Assembly: GCF_900019265.1 (NCBI RefSeq)
Contig: NZ_CYGX02000005.1
Coordinates: 124,001-188,000 of the forward strand
DNA from: Paraburkholderia ribeironis
GTDB lineage: Bacteria > Pseudomonadota > Gammaproteobacteria > Burkholderiales > Burkholderiaceae
Length of the DNA: 64,000 nucleotides
Reading direction: 5' to 3'
The position numbers and the translations under genes were made by a program. A model generated the notes under the pieces. It was not told where the DNA came from and did not search any database. It saw only the letters and a list, made by a program, of their open reading frames with translations. Within the stretch, counting starts at the first letter, position 1; the number at the start of each line of letters is the position of its first letter. Shown here piece after piece: positions 25,754 to 38,584 of the stretch.

Positions 25754-26461
25754 ATGACTATCGACTTCATCTTGCGACTGCTCGCCGCGTTTGCGTGCGG
25801 TGTCGCCATTGGTCTCGAGCGCCAGATGCGCCAGCGCACCGCCGGGCTGCGCACCATTACGCTCGTCGCAAGCGGCGCGTGCCTGTTCGTCACGCTGGGC
25901 ATGCTGACCGGAAATGGAACGACTGGCGTCACGCAGATAGCGGCGTATGTCGTATCGGGCGTCGGCTTCCTTGGTGGTGGCGTCATCATGCGCGACAAGG
26001 GCTCGATACAGGGCATCAATACGGCGGCCACCCTGTGGTGCGCGGCCGCGGTCGGCGTGCTGTGCGGTACGGGACACTTCGGGCCCGCGATCGCGGGGAC
26101 TGTATTGGTGCTGGTAACCAATACCCTGCTGCGCGAGGTCAGTCGCGCCATTAACGCCACGCCAGTGTCAGTTGCAGACCTGGTGCGCGAATATGTGCTG
26201 ACCGTTGTCTGCCGTGAACAGGACGAAGTCCATATCCGCACGCTGCTGTCGAACTCGATGTATTCACAGCCGTTGTCGTTCCAGAGCCTGACCAGCGAGG
26301 ACGTTGAGGGCGACCCTGCACGCATTGAAGTGACGGCGACCGTGCGCATGCATCCGAAGGACCAGGCGAAGCTCGAGCTGATGGCAAGCCGTATCAGCAT
26401 GGAAAAGGGAGTGTCCAGCATCAGCTGGTCTGCGACGGAAGCCGAACCTGCGTCGGAGTAA
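25754..26461 (+). CDS. MgtC/SapB family inner-membrane protein
   Basis: 235 residues, the length of Salmonella MgtC. Helices with the family motifs fill residues 1-145: AIGLERQMRQRTAGLRTITLVASGACLF, SGVGFLGGGVIMRDKGSIQGINTAATLWCAAAVGVL. Residues about 150-230 form the cytosolic ACT-like domain. MgtC proteins are induced by low Mg2+ and restrain the F-type ATP synthase in Salmonella. Its place after an NRAMP-related transporter supports a Mg2+ starvation operon. ATG 25754 begins the homology; the ribosome site is not obvious. Confidence 0.92.
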   Translation: MTIDFILRLLAAFACGVAIGLERQMRQRTAGLRTITLVASGACLFVTLGMLTGNGTTGVTQIAAYVVSGVGFLGGGVIMRDKGSIQGINTAATLWCAAAVGVLCGTGHFGPAIAGTVLVLVTNTLLREVSRAINATPVSVADLVREYVLTVVCREQDEVHIRTLLSNSMYSQPLSFQSLTSEDVEGDPARIEVTATVRMHPKDQAKLELMASRISMEKGVSSISWSATEAEPASE

Positions 26462-26667
26462 CGGCGCAGCGAAGCGCTGGTGATGGTGGTGTTATCCGGA
26501 CCCAGGTGCAACAGTAGTAGTCAGACCGCATCGCCACTCATTCAGACGCGCGGATATCCATGAGGCCCATTGCCGTTTTCGATCAAAAGCCCGAATCCGG
26601 GTCTTGCACATCAGGGCCCAACTAGTGGATAAACTTGCACAGGTCGAGAACGCACCGAGGCGACATC

Positions 26668-27792
26668 ATGGCATCCAGACAGGAACTCAGGCGATATCGC
26701 GCGCATCTTGCCGACGAACGTCATAGTGCGGCAATCTATGAGACGCTCGCGCACGTTGAAACGGATAGCGCGCGCAAACAGGTCTTCGGTGAACTGGCTG
26801 CGTCGGAACGGACACACGCAAAAGTCTGGGCCGACAAGCTCAAAGCGAACGGACATCGCGTATCGGATAGGCACAGCGTCAAGACCTTCCTGATGAGAGG
26901 TCTCGTTCATCTGCTCGGCCCAAGGTTTGTGCTGCCCACGCTCGCAGCCGCAGAATTTGCCGACCGTAACAAATATGCGGGCAACCCCGAAACCGCAACA
27001 ATGTCCGCGGACGAGCGACATCACGCCAGCGTGGTACAGGGCCTGGTGAATGCAGGCAAACGGGAACCGGCCAAGGGAGCGGAGATTGCCGAAGCCGAGT
27101 CCTGGCATCGAGGTGTGTCGTCAGGCAACGACCTTCGCGCAGCCGTACTGGGTGCCAATGACGGCCTCGTTTCCAACTTCTGTCTGATCATGGGCGTCGC
27201 CGGCGCGGGAACAGGCAATAAGTCGATCCTGTTGACCGCATTGGCGGGACTCATAGCGGGCTCGTGTTCGATGGCACTCGGAGAATGGTTGTCGGTGACG
27301 AACGCCCGTGAACTCGCAAAGACGCAAATCGCCAAGGAAGCCGATGAGCTTGAACATACTCCCGAAGCCGAAGAGCGCGAACTGCGGCTTATTTACCGCG
27401 CGAAAGGACTGGATAGCGATGAAGCAAAGCGTGTGGCTTCGCAGATCATGCGCGACAAGAGCAAGGCATTGGACGCGTTGACGCGCGAGGAACTTGGTTT
27501 GGACCCGGCGGAACTGGGCGGCAATCCGTGGTCTGCTGCAGCAGTTTCGTTTTGCCTGTTTGCAGCGGGTGCCATCTTTCCCGCCATGCCTTTCTTGTGG
27601 ACGTCAGGTACGACAGCCATCGTCCAGTGTATTGTCCTCAGCATTCTGGCGTTAGCTGCCATCGGCATTTTCACATCGCTTTTTAACGGACGCAGTGCCA
27701 GCTTTTCCGCAATTCGCCAGGTCATCATCGGTCTGGTTGCCGCTGCGTTCACGTTCGGAGTCGGGCATCTGCTGGGTGTATCGGTATCCTGA
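26668..27792 (+). CDS. Ferritin-like/VIT1 fusion (MbfA-type iron exporter)
   Basis: 374 residues. Residues 1-140 are a ferritin-like (rubrerythrin-type) helical domain with carboxylates (LADERHSAAIYETLAHVETD, ELAASERTHAKVWADKL). Residues about 150-374 form a CCC1/VIT1 transporter with about five helices (LRAAVLGANDGLVSNFCLIMGVAGAG; GSCSMALGEWLSVTNARELA). This is the MbfA layout, an inner-membrane Fe2+/Mn2+ exporter protecting against iron and peroxide. I use ATG 26668 (GAGGCGAC upstream) rather than the weaker in-frame start at 26635. It may belong with the metal genes to its left. Confidence 0.9.
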   Translation: MASRQELRRYRAHLADERHSAAIYETLAHVETDSARKQVFGELAASERTHAKVWADKLKANGHRVSDRHSVKTFLMRGLVHLLGPRFVLPTLAAAEFADRNKYAGNPETATMSADERHHASVVQGLVNAGKREPAKGAEIAEAESWHRGVSSGNDLRAAVLGANDGLVSNFCLIMGVAGAGTGNKSILLTALAGLIAGSCSMALGEWLSVTNARELAKTQIAKEADELEHTPEAEERELRLIYRAKGLDSDEAKRVASQIMRDKSKALDALTREELGLDPAELGGNPWSAAAVSFCLFAAGAIFPAMPFLWTSGTTAIVQCIVLSILALAAIGIFTSLFNGRSASFSAIRQVIIGLVAAAFTFGVGHLLGVSVS

Positions 27793-27849
27793 TCGTCGTT
27801 TCGGCATCGGTCATATTGTCAAAGCAACGTTGCTGGAGTTCACGCCATC

Positions 27850-28110
27850 ATGAAACCCCTTTGCTTCGCAGCGGCCCTTCTCATGCTCACTACCGGCTGC
27901 GCCTCGACGTCGTCGCCTTCGAATAATCAGACCGCGCAGCCAGGTCAGGCCGACACGGATACCTACATTCTGCACACTCCGAACGGTGCGACGCGCGGTG
28001 ACTCCAGGTCAAAGCCACCGAGGCTCAGCGTCGGCGTCAGCTATTCCGATACGCAATTGATTCTGCCGTGGTTTCTCAATGACATCATCAACTTCGTCAA
28101 CTATCGCTAG
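27850..28110 (+). CDS. Small lipoprotein of unknown function
   Basis: 86 residues. The signal peptide ends LTTGC (lipobox). A polar Ser/Gln/Thr linker follows, then a conserved-looking tail (GVSYSDTQLILPWFLNDIINFVNYR). The last 40 bp of the gene and its flank recur exactly at 29945-29984. No family was recognised. Confidence 0.7.
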   Translation: MKPLCFAAALLMLTTGCASTSSPSNNQTAQPGQADTDTYILHTPNGATRGDSRSKPPRLSVGVSYSDTQLILPWFLNDIINFVNYR

Positions 28111-28114
28111 TCTG
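28075..28114. repeat. 40-bp direct repeat, copy A
   Basis: Identical to 29945-29984. It covers the last 12 codons, including the stop, of the small lipoprotein gene plus TCTG. The two copies are 1870 bp apart in the same orientation and bracket the NHL lipoprotein gene. Confidence 0.95.
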
Positions 28115-28543
28115 GAAATCATCAAACAGTTCCGCGGGTGATGAGATCGACTTCTGGATTTCTTCGTCTATACAAAGACTCCAGTCGGCGAGAATGCACA
28201 CGTTATAACTATAAAAGTCGGGGCTCGATTTAACGTTTTCAAACACCACGTGGTCGTTCACCAGTCACAAACCCGCGGCATTGAACGTGCTAATGGGCGA
28301 TGCAAGGTACGCATCTGATCCACATATGTCAATGTGCTTCTACCGAGCGCGGGGCACACCGCTCAAACGCGGTCATTTTCACACGATTTAATAATTGGTG
28401 ACTTGATGTGCATGTGGTTGTTATTCAGAATGGCGGTGCTCGCCACGTTGTAAAACGCGTGCTTTGCGCATCAAAGAACCATAAGCTGTAGCGCCGAAGC
28501 CGACACCGCCGAGTCAAAAATTATCAGAAAACGGGAGCAACAC
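28111..28543. other. Gap ahead of the NHL lipoprotein gene
   Basis: About 430 bases of somewhat lower GC content. No supported gene, terminator or RNA was seen. It presumably contains the promoter of the following lipoprotein gene. Confidence 0.45.
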
Positions 28544-29755
28544 ATGCAATTTCTTTTACGTGCCGCTTTTGTGGTGTGTTGCGGCGTATGTTTAAGCGCT
28601 TGCGGCGGTGGATCGGGCAACTCGGGTTCGACCTCGGCTTCGACGTCGCCTGTCACCTTGGCGGCAGGTTCCAGCATGACCATGAAGGCAGACAGTTCGG
28701 TGAATGTGCCTGCCGGAACTATCGTTACTGCGCCGAACGGCACGGTCGTTACGATTAGCGGGTCGTCAGATACCGTCATTACGCAGGCAGGCGCAGTCGT
28801 CACCGTACCCGCCAGTGCGACAGGCCCGGCGAACGATGTCGTGACAACCGGGCAGGCATCCGGTAGTGGTCTGTCGACGTCCGCGTTGTCGGTGACGAGT
28901 CTCGCCGGTTCGGCAACCACCAACCTGCAACCCGCCGACGGGACGGGAGCCGCCGCCGTTTTCTGGGGTGGTGGCCATCTTGCGACGGACGCACCTGGCA
29001 ACATCATCCTGTCCGATCGAGGCAGTCTTCGGAAGGTCACACCGTCAGGTGTGGTCACCACCTTGGCGACTCAATTCTCCTGGGACGGCGTTGCAGTCGA
29101 CCCGTCCGGCAACATCTATGGGGCGGGAAATGCCTTGGCAATCGCAGGCCCGTCAGGCACATTTGCGGCGTTGCTGCAAGAGTTCTCTGTTTCGGGCACG
29201 TACCAGCAATTGTTCGCGAACTGGGAAAGCGCGGCCAAGAATCCGTCAGTCGGCGAGGGCGGTCTCGTCATGGACAGCAAAGGGGCACTGTTTCTGGCGG
29301 ATGTGGTAAACAACCGCATTGTGAAGTTCAACGTCGGCAGCAACACCTGGGCGGTTTTTGCAGGCAGCGGCACCAGCGGCAATCAGGATGGGGTTGGCAC
29401 TGCCGCGACATTCACGCTCAATGTGCAGTCCGATCTTGCAATCGACAGTAACGACAACCTGTATGTAAGAAGCGTCGACGCCGTTCGAAAAATCGCACCG
29501 GACGGCACGGTCACCACGGTCGCAAGCCGGTTGCCAACATCCGGCACGATCGCCGTGGACAAGGCGGGCAACATCTACACGTCGGGTACTCTGGTGATCG
29601 ATCGTATTGCCAGCGACGGCAGCGTCGTTTCGTATCCGTTCACAAACACGACGGACTTCATCACCTCGCTAGTCACCGACAGCAGTGGCAACCTCTATGC
29701 AGGTACGCGAGGTTTCGGGGCGCAGATATTCAAGATCACGTTCCCAAGTGACTGA
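28544..29755 (+). CDS. NHL-repeat lipoprotein
   Basis: 403 residues. The signal peptide ends CLSAC (lipobox), followed by a Gly/Ser-rich linker. From about residue 120 there are repeating NHL/beta-propeller blades: ATDAPGNIILSDRGSLRKVTPSG, AVDPSGNIYGAGN, MDSKGALFLADVVNNRIVKFN, AIDSNDNLYVRSVDAVRKIAPDGTVTTVA, TDSSGNLYAGTRG. It is probably a surface- or periplasm-facing propeller that binds a partner or carbohydrate. CGGGAG upstream serves as ribosome site. It lies between the two 40-bp direct repeats. Confidence 0.85.
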   Translation: MQFLLRAAFVVCCGVCLSACGGGSGNSGSTSASTSPVTLAAGSSMTMKADSSVNVPAGTIVTAPNGTVVTISGSSDTVITQAGAVVTVPASATGPANDVVTTGQASGSGLSTSALSVTSLAGSATTNLQPADGTGAAAVFWGGGHLATDAPGNIILSDRGSLRKVTPSGVVTTLATQFSWDGVAVDPSGNIYGAGNALAIAGPSGTFAALLQEFSVSGTYQQLFANWESAAKNPSVGEGGLVMDSKGALFLADVVNNRIVKFNVGSNTWAVFAGSGTSGNQDGVGTAATFTLNVQSDLAIDSNDNLYVRSVDAVRKIAPDGTVTTVASRLPTSGTIAVDKAGNIYTSGTLVIDRIASDGSVVSYPFTNTTDFITSLVTDSSGNLYAGTRGFGAQIFKITFPSD

Positions 29756-30611
29756 TCGTGGCTTCTGGCATGCACGATCACGCCGAACGGAGGCGGTCCT
29801 GGACGGGGGCAACTGAACTGATGCGCGAGAACGTCGACGTCGCCCTTGCGTTTTCGCGCGCTCCCGATGATCCGCCCGTCGTCGTCAATAACGGCAAGCG
29901 GCACGGCGCAAAGCGTTGGTGTTGATAGGCGAGCTTCGAGCTTCCTCAATGACATCATCAACTTCGTCAACTATCGCTAGTCTGATAGAGACTTGCCGCG
30001 GTGTGACAGCGAGCGGCTCCTGACTGACTTCATGTGAGGTTGGCAATGACGATCGTAGAATATGCCCGCCGATCGGACGGGCAGTACAGCCGCTAAACTT
30101 CACTCTTCATCAGTGCAACAGTGGCCATAGGCTGTCACACGTCCGTCACGCAGAGCGTGCGGTGCCGAGCGCGGACCGGCGAGTGTCGGACGTAGCTCAT
30201 TCCTCGGTCACCTTCGAGTCCACCGCTTCTGCATATCCTGCATCTGCTTAGTCACCGTGGCGCCTGTTCGCGCCCACGCGTCGGCGGATGAATCGGAACA
30301 TATGACGATGCATGCGGAGACGGCCGGCGCTCCCGCGCAGAACCCGTTCAAGCCGTTCTCCCGCAGGGCGCTCCGCGTTTCGCGACACGGCTTCGCAAGC
30401 CGTTCGACACTCAACCGGATCATCCTTGCAATCTGCGTACGGTAACGTATTCTGGCTTATTGAATGCTCATGAGCTGGGCGAAGAACACCCGGTTGCAGA
30501 GGTCCGCCCACAGGCGCGACGTGGACCCGATCAATCATCGAAGCGCCTGCGCAGCGCACCCGACGCGAGCCACACCTTCGCGATCGGGCTGCAAGGACAG
30601 GAGACGTCGAT
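29756..30611. other. Long gap with gene remnants before the phosphoketolase gene
   Basis: About 850 bases with no intact gene. On the minus strand at about 29835-29920 a frame reads PLAVIDDDGRIIGSARKR, like the core of a CBS domain (VIDDDGRxxG), but it lacks a whole domain and looks decayed. 29945-29984 is the second copy of a 40-bp repeat encoding the lipoprotein tail. A 62-codon rightward frame at 30257 has no known domain. The promoter of the glycogen operon must lie within about 30420-30600. Confidence 0.4.
29945..29984. repeat. 40-bp direct repeat, copy B
   Basis: Exact copy of 28075-28114. It encodes the same FLNDIINFVNYR-stop end but is not attached to a complete gene, so it is the remnant of a second lipoprotein gene or of a duplication. 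Confidence 0.95.
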
Positions 30612-33008
30612 ATGGGCAAACATCCCACGGCGGACGCTTCGCAGCAGACCGCACTCGGCAGCGACGAGCTTCAGCTTATCGATGCGTGGTGGCGCGCATG
30701 CAATTATCTTTCGGTCGGCATGATCTATTTGCTCGACAACCCGCTGCTGCGGGAGCCGCTGAAAGCCGAACACGTCAAGTATCGCCTTCTCGGACACTGG
30801 GGCGCGAGCCCGGCGTTATCGTTCGTATGGGCGCATCTGAACCGTGTGATCAAACGCGACGACCTCGACGTCATCTACATGGCAGGTCCCGGACACGGTG
30901 CGCCCGGCGTGCTCGGCCCCGCCTATCTGGAAGGTACCTACTCGGAGATCTATCCAGACAAGAGCGAAGACGCCGAGGGCATGCAGAAGTTCTTCAAGCA
31001 GTTCTCGTTCCCGGGTCATATCGGTTCGCATGTGACGCCGGAGACGCCAGGCTCCATCCACGAAGGCGGCGAGCTTGGCTATAGCCTGTCGCACGCGTAT
31101 GGCGCCGCACTCGACAACCCGGACCTCATCGTGGCCTGCGTGGTCGGCGATGGCGAGGCGGAGACCGGGCCGCTCGCCACCGCGTGGCATTCGAACAAAT
31201 TCATCAACCCCGCACGAGACGGCACCGTGCTGCCGATCCTGAACCTGAACGGCTACAAGATCGCCAACCCGACCATCCTGTCGCGCATCAGCAGCGAGGA
31301 ACTGGAAGCGCTCTTTGTCGGCTATGGCTACAAGCCCTATTTCGTCGAAGGATCGGATCACGCGGAGATGCATCAGAAGATGGCGCGCACGCTCGATGTC
31401 ATCCTCGCAGACATTCGCGCCATTCATGAGCAGGCGCGCGTGAACGGCAGTACCGAGCGGCCGCGCTGGCCGATGATCGTGCTGCGCACGCCCAAGGGCT
31501 GGAGCGGACCGAAGGAAATCAACGGACACAAGGTCGAGGGCTCGTGGCGCTCGCATCAGGTGCCTTTTGCGGACGTGCGCAATAACTCCGCGAATCTCGA
31601 AGTGCTAGAGCAGTGGATGCGCAGCTACCGGCCCGACGAACTCTTCGATGCCGACGGCCGGCTGATTCCCGAACTCAAGGCGCTATCCCCTGAAGGCGCG
31701 CGGCGCATGAGCGCCAATCTGCACGCGAACGGCGGGGTACTGCGCAGGGAATTGAAGCTGCCCGACTTCCGTGCCTACGCGGTGGACGTGCACCACGCGG
31801 GCCAGGTGCTGCAGGAGAACACGCGGCCGCTCGGCGAGTTTCTGCGCGACACCATGCGCGCGAACATGAGCACCTTCCGCGTGTTCGGCCCGGACGAAAC
31901 GGCTTCCAATCGTCTTCAGTCGATCTACGAGGTCAGCAAGAAGGTGTGGATGGCCGATATGCTTCCCGAAGATGAAGACGGCGGCGAACTGGCGCGCGAC
32001 GGCCGCGTGATGGAGATGCTGTCGGAGCATACGCTGATGGGATGGCTCGAAGGCTATCTGCTGTCGGGCCGCCATGGCTTCTTTCATACCTATGAAGCCT
32101 TTGCGCACGTGGTGGATTCGATGTTCAACCAGCACGCGAAATGGCTGGACATCTCCAGGAATCACGTGCGTTGGCGCGCGTCGGTTGCGGCGGAAAACAT
32201 TCTGTTGTCGTCGACCGTGTGGCGGCAGGATCACAACGGCTTTTCGCATCAGGATCCCGGCTTCATCGACCTTGCCACCAACAAGAGCCCGTCGGTCACA
32301 CGCGTCTACCTTCCGCCGGACGCAAACACGCTGCTGGTGGTGGCCGACCACTGCCTGCGCACGACCGACTGCATCAACGTGATCGTGGCCGACAAGCAGA
32401 AGCACTTGCAGTTCACCACCATCGACGAAGCCGTCGTGCACTGCGCAAAAGGCATCGGCGTATGGCGCCGCGCGAGCAACGACGAGGATGACGAACCGGA
32501 TGTGGTGATGGCGTCGTGCGGCGACGTCGCCACCCAGGAAGCGCTGGCGGCGACGGCGATCCTGCGCGAACGCCTGCCCGAACTCAAGCTGCGTTTCGTC
32601 AACGTGGTCGACCTGTTCAGGATGCAACCGGCAAGCGAGCACCCGCACGGGTCGACCGAACGCGAATTCGACAGTCTGTTCACGACCGACAAGCCGGTGA
32701 TCTTCAACTTCCACGGCTACCCGTGGCTGATTCACAAGCTCGCGTATCGCTTTCGCAATCACGAGAATCTGCACGTGCGGGGCTACAAGGAGAAAGGCAA
32801 CATCAACACGCCGCTTGAACTTGCGATCCTCAATCAGGTGGACCGCTTCAATCTGGTGATCGATGTGCTCGACCGCGTGCCGCGCTTGCAAGGCAGAACA
32901 GCGCATCTCAGGGAGGACATGAAGAACGCGATTATCGGCAACCTGAACTACGCGCATACGCACGGCACGGACCGCGCCGAGGTTGCCGACTGGGTCTGGC
33001 CTTTCTGA
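30612..33008 (+). CDS. xfp: Phosphoketolase (xylulose-5-P / fructose-6-P)
   Basis: 798 residues, full length. It is a ThDP enzyme cleaving xylulose-5-P or fructose-6-P with phosphate to acetyl-P plus a sugar phosphate. Motifs: [10 protein letters not shown] near residue 96, the ThDP/Mg site [22 protein letters not shown] followed by [12 protein letters not shown], and C-terminal [24 protein letters not shown] upstream marks the ribosome site. It leads an operon with glycogen phosphorylase (33 bp later) and debranching enzyme, so glycogen carbon can be routed to acetyl-phosphate. Use under redox or oxygen stress is plausible. Confidence 0.96.
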   Translation: MGKHPTADASQQTALGSDELQLIDAWWRACNYLSVGMIYLLDNPLLREPLKAEHVKYRLLGHWGASPALSFVWAHLNRVIKRDDLDVIYMAGPGHGAPGVLGPAYLEGTYSEIYPDKSEDAEGMQKFFKQFSFPGHIGSHVTPETPGSIHEGGELGYSLSHAYGAALDNPDLIVACVVGDGEAETGPLATAWHSNKFINPARDGTVLPILNLNGYKIANPTILSRISSEELEALFVGYGYKPYFVEGSDHAEMHQKMARTLDVILADIRAIHEQARVNGSTERPRWPMIVLRTPKGWSGPKEINGHKVEGSWRSHQVPFADVRNNSANLEVLEQWMRSYRPDELFDADGRLIPELKALSPEGARRMSANLHANGGVLRRELKLPDFRAYAVDVHHAGQVLQENTRPLGEFLRDTMRANMSTFRVFGPDETASNRLQSIYEVSKKVWMADMLPEDEDGGELARDGRVMEMLSEHTLMGWLEGYLLSGRHGFFHTYEAFAHVVDSMFNQHAKWLDISRNHVRWRASVAAENILLSSTVWRQDHNGFSHQDPGFIDLATNKSPSVTRVYLPPDANTLLVVADHCLRTTDCINVIVADKQKHLQFTTIDEAVVHCAKGIGVWRRASNDEDDEPDVVMASCGDVATQEALAATAILRERLPELKLRFVNVVDLFRMQPASEHPHGSTEREFDSLFTTDKPVIFNFHGYPWLIHKLAYRFRNHENLHVRGYKEKGNINTPLELAILNQVDRFNLVIDVLDRVPRLQGRTAHLREDMKNAIIGNLNYAHTHGTDRAEVADWVWPF

Positions 33009-33041
33009 ACGTCGTGGACAGCAGGCACCGGGAAAAATGCC

Positions 33042-35526
<2,485 letters not shown>

Positions 35527-35537
<11 letters not shown>

Positions 35538-37623
35538 CCCTGAAACAGAATCGATCCGTGCTCATGCGGTTCGCGCCGGGTCGCGTTTCCCCCTGGGTGC
35601 GACCGCGGTGCCCGGCGGCATCAATTTCTGCATCTTCTGTCGCCACGCGACGCGCGTCGAATTGCTGCTATATGAGGCTGCGGACAGCCCCGAGCCGTTT
35701 CAGATCGTCACACTCGCTGCCGAGAGCAATCGCACCTTCTTCTTCTGGCATGTGATGGTGCAAGCGCTGCCGCCCGGCACGTACTACACGTGGCGGGTGA
35801 ACGCTTCGCGCGATACGCAGTGTAGCGGCGACGCGTTCGATCTCCGCAGGGAGCTCCTCGACCCGTATGCCCGCGCGGTCAGCGACGTTCTGTGGACACG
35901 GCGTGCGGTCGGCGATCCGGATAGCACCGCGCACGCAACGCACCGCGCGATCGTGACGGAACCGCTGCCCGCATCCCACACCCGGTTCTCGCGCGGACTC
36001 GACGATGCAATCATCTACGAGCTGCATGTCGGCGGCTTCACACGACATCCGTCGAGCGGCGTGAAGCATCCCGGCACCTTCGCCGGCCTGATCGAGAAGA
36101 TTCCCTACCTCACGCAGCTTGGCGTCAGCCACGTCGAGCTGCTGCCGGTGATGGCCTTCGACGAGCAGGATGTTCCGCCCGCGTCGGCGGCACGCGGACT
36201 GGTCAACTACTGGGGTTACAGCACGCATAGCTACTACAGTCCGCATCCTCGATACTGCTGCGACCCGGCACGCGCGCCACAGGAGTTTCGCGCACTCACC
36301 GACGCATTTCACGCCGCCGGCATCGCCGTGCTGCTCGACGTTGTGTTCAACCATACGGCGGAAGCGGGCGAGGCGGGACCCGTCATCAACTTCAAGGGTT
36401 TCGCGAACGATATCTTCTACCACCTCGACGCGGCCGACCGGCGCCGCTATCGCGACTACACCGGCTGCGGCAACACGGTCAATTGCAACCATCCGCTGGT
36501 GACCGCATTCATCGTTCGCTGCCTCGAATACTGGGTGGAAGAACTGGGCGTCGATGGATTCCGGTTCGACCTGGCGAGTATCTTCGCGCGTGACCAGCAC
36601 GGCGAACTGATGGCCGATCCGCCGCTACCCTGGGCGATCGAGTCTTCGCGTGTGCTTTCGCACGTGCCGTTGATCGCCGAAGCGTGGGACGCCGCGGGCA
36701 TGTATCAAGTCGGCGCCTTTCCCGGCATGGCGTGGGCCGAGTGGAACGGCCGCTATCGGGACGTGATCCGCCGTTTCGTGCGTGGCGACCCGGGCCTGAT
36801 CGGGGTGGTCGCCACCTGCATCGCGGGCAGCTCGGACCTCTATGCGGACGACGGCAGGCTGCCCATCAATAGCATCAACTTCGTGACGTGCCACGACGGT
36901 TTCACGCTGAACGATCTGGTGAGCTACGATTCGAAGCACAACGAAGCAAATGGCGACGAGAATCGCGACGGCAGTTCCGATAACCTGTCGTGGAACTGCG
37001 GGGCCGAGGGCGAGACCAGCGACGCGGAGATTCTCGGTCTGCGGCGCCGCCAGGCGCGCAACCTGATGGCCATCCTGTTCCTGAGCCAGGGCGTGCCGAT
37101 GATGCTCGCCGGCGACGAGGTGTTGCGCAGCCAGCGTGGCAACAACAATGCCTATTGTCAGGACAACGCGCTCGGCTGGTTCGACTGGAAGCCGACTGAA
37201 GCCGGCGCGGCGATGTTGCGCTTCATGCGGGAGTTGATTGCGCTGCGCAAGCGCCACGCGAGTCTGCGCCGGCGCCACTTTCTCACCGGACAGCCCTCGC
37301 CCGGCCAGACCCGGCCGGATGCAACATGGCACGGAGAGCGCCTGCACGAGCCGGGCTGGCACGATCCCGGCGCCCGGCTGCTGGCCTTCACGCTGGGCGG
37401 CGAAGAGCCCGGCGAGCCTGCGCTGCACGCGGTGTTCAACATGGACGATGCCGCGCGCACGGTCCAGCTGCCTGCGCCCGATGGGCGGTGCTGGCGGCGT
37501 ATCGTCGATACCGCACTCGACAGCGCGCATGACATCGTGCACCCGGCGCAACTGGCCGCGATCGAGAACGAGCAATGTCGCGTGGACGCGCGCAGTGTCG
37601 TGGTTCTGGAAGAAGAGGGTTAA
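35527..37623 (+). CDS. glgX: Glycogen debranching enzyme (GlgX/isoamylase family)
   Basis: 698 residues from TTG 35527, preceded by GAGG and overlapping the phosphorylase stop by 11 bp; ATG 35534 is in another frame. An N-terminal CBM48-like domain (about residues 15-110) leads into the GH13 barrel: LLDVVFNHTAEAG near 280, nucleophile Asp in DGFRFDLASIFARD near 345, acid Glu in PLIAEAWDAAG near 382 and NFVTCHDGFTLNDLVSYD near 456. It hydrolyses alpha-1,6 branches left by the phosphorylase, completing the glycogen-to-acetyl-P route of the operon. Confidence 0.93.
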
Positions 37624-37933
37624 GCGCAGACGCCCGAATCGCGGGTGAGGCGGCTGGAGTTGCGACGCTTTTTTTATGTGCTCGCCCGGTTCTAGTGCCG
37701 TGGGTTGCGTGCGATCTGCAGATTGTGCCCGCGAGTGAGCAGCAGAAGCCGAACGCCAATAGTGTTCTTCCTTCTATTCGCCCGACGATTCGAGCACGTT
37801 CGGGTGGCCTTTACGTTGCCCTCCTGGTTCAAACGCCGCGCGAAGAGCCTAGCCGGTTGCCGCCGCACCGACCTGCTGAGCGAGCGGCGCGCGTTGGCGT
37901 GGTTCGTGCGTTCCGGCAAGGTCAAATTAGCGC
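37624..37933. other. Gap between the glycogen operon and the dehalogenase locus
   Basis: About 310 bases without a supported gene. A short T run (37669-37675) after the glgX stop has only a weak stem before it. Otherwise nothing was recognised. Confidence 0.4.
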
Positions 37934-37987
37934 TTGACACGCGAAGACGCACGGCTGTATTTTGAAGTCAATACGCACGACCGTATT
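37934..37987 (+). promoter_or_regulatory. Promoter and palindromic operator of the tetR-dehalogenase operon
   Basis: TTGACA (37934-37939) and TATTTT (37958-37963) are spaced by 18 bp, a good sigma-70 promoter. Directly downstream, around the expected transcription start, is the inverted repeat AATACG-N6-CGTATT (37970-37975, 37982-37987), ending 6 bp before the tetR start codon. It is a likely autoregulatory TetR site. There is almost no room for a ribosome site. Confidence 0.65.
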
Positions 37988-37993
37988 CCCGCC

Positions 37994-38584
37994 ATGAGCA
38001 AGCCATCTTTTCGCGAAGGCATTCTCGCCGCCGGCCTCCAGGTCATGCTGCGCTCGGGCTACGAGGGGGCGAGTGTGCGCGATATCTGCGCGGCCGCCGG
38101 CGCTCCGCACGGCTCCTTTACCAATCACTTCCGCTCCAAGGAGGCGTTCGCCGGGGAAGTGCTGGACCGCTATTTCGCTCACACCAAGGAGTTCGTCAAA
38201 AAGGCGCTGGACGACAAGTCGCTGACTCCGCGCCAGCGACTGAAGCGCTATCTGGACATCATCAGCGGCGTGCTCGCAGATGACAAATGGAGCCGCGGTT
38301 GTCTGATCGGCGACTTCAGTCTCGAGACCGCTTCTCGCAGCGGTCTGCTACGCGAGAGGCTGGAGGCCATCTTCCAGGAGTGGCGCGCCCTGTTTGCCGC
38401 GTGCATCGCCGAAGCTCAAGCCGCCGGCGAAATTAGCCCGGCCTTCGATCCGATGGATCTCGCCGAATTTCTACTGGCCTCCTGGGAGGGCGCCATTCTT
38501 CGCATGAAGGTCGAACGTGGCCCCGCCGCGCTCGACCGCTTCAAGAACATCGTTTTCCAGACCATCTTCAAGGAGCAGAAATGA
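37994..38584 (+). CDS. TetR-family transcriptional repressor
   Basis: 196 residues. The HTH lies at about residues 25-50: ASVRDICAAAGAPHGSFTNHFRSKEAF. The C-terminal ligand-binding domain has RGCLIGDFSLETASRSGLL, typical of the TetR_C_16-like/AcuR-type group. It probably represses its own operon through the AATACG palindrome and responds to a small organic electrophile or haloalkane. The stop overlaps the dehalogenase start (ATGA). Confidence 0.9.
   Translation: MSKPSFREGILAAGLQVMLRSGYEGASVRDICAAAGAPHGSFTNHFRSKEAFAGEVLDRYFAHTKEFVKKALDDKSLTPRQRLKRYLDIISGVLADDKWSRGCLIGDFSLETASRSGLLRERLEAIFQEWRALFAACIAEAQAAGEISPAFDPMDLAEFLLASWEGAILRMKVERGPAALDRFKNIVFQTIFKEQK

Noticed and set aside
30257..30445. 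62-codon ORF upstream of the phosphoketolase gene
   Set aside because: No ribosome site at its start, no homology, and composition like the surrounding non-coding DNA.
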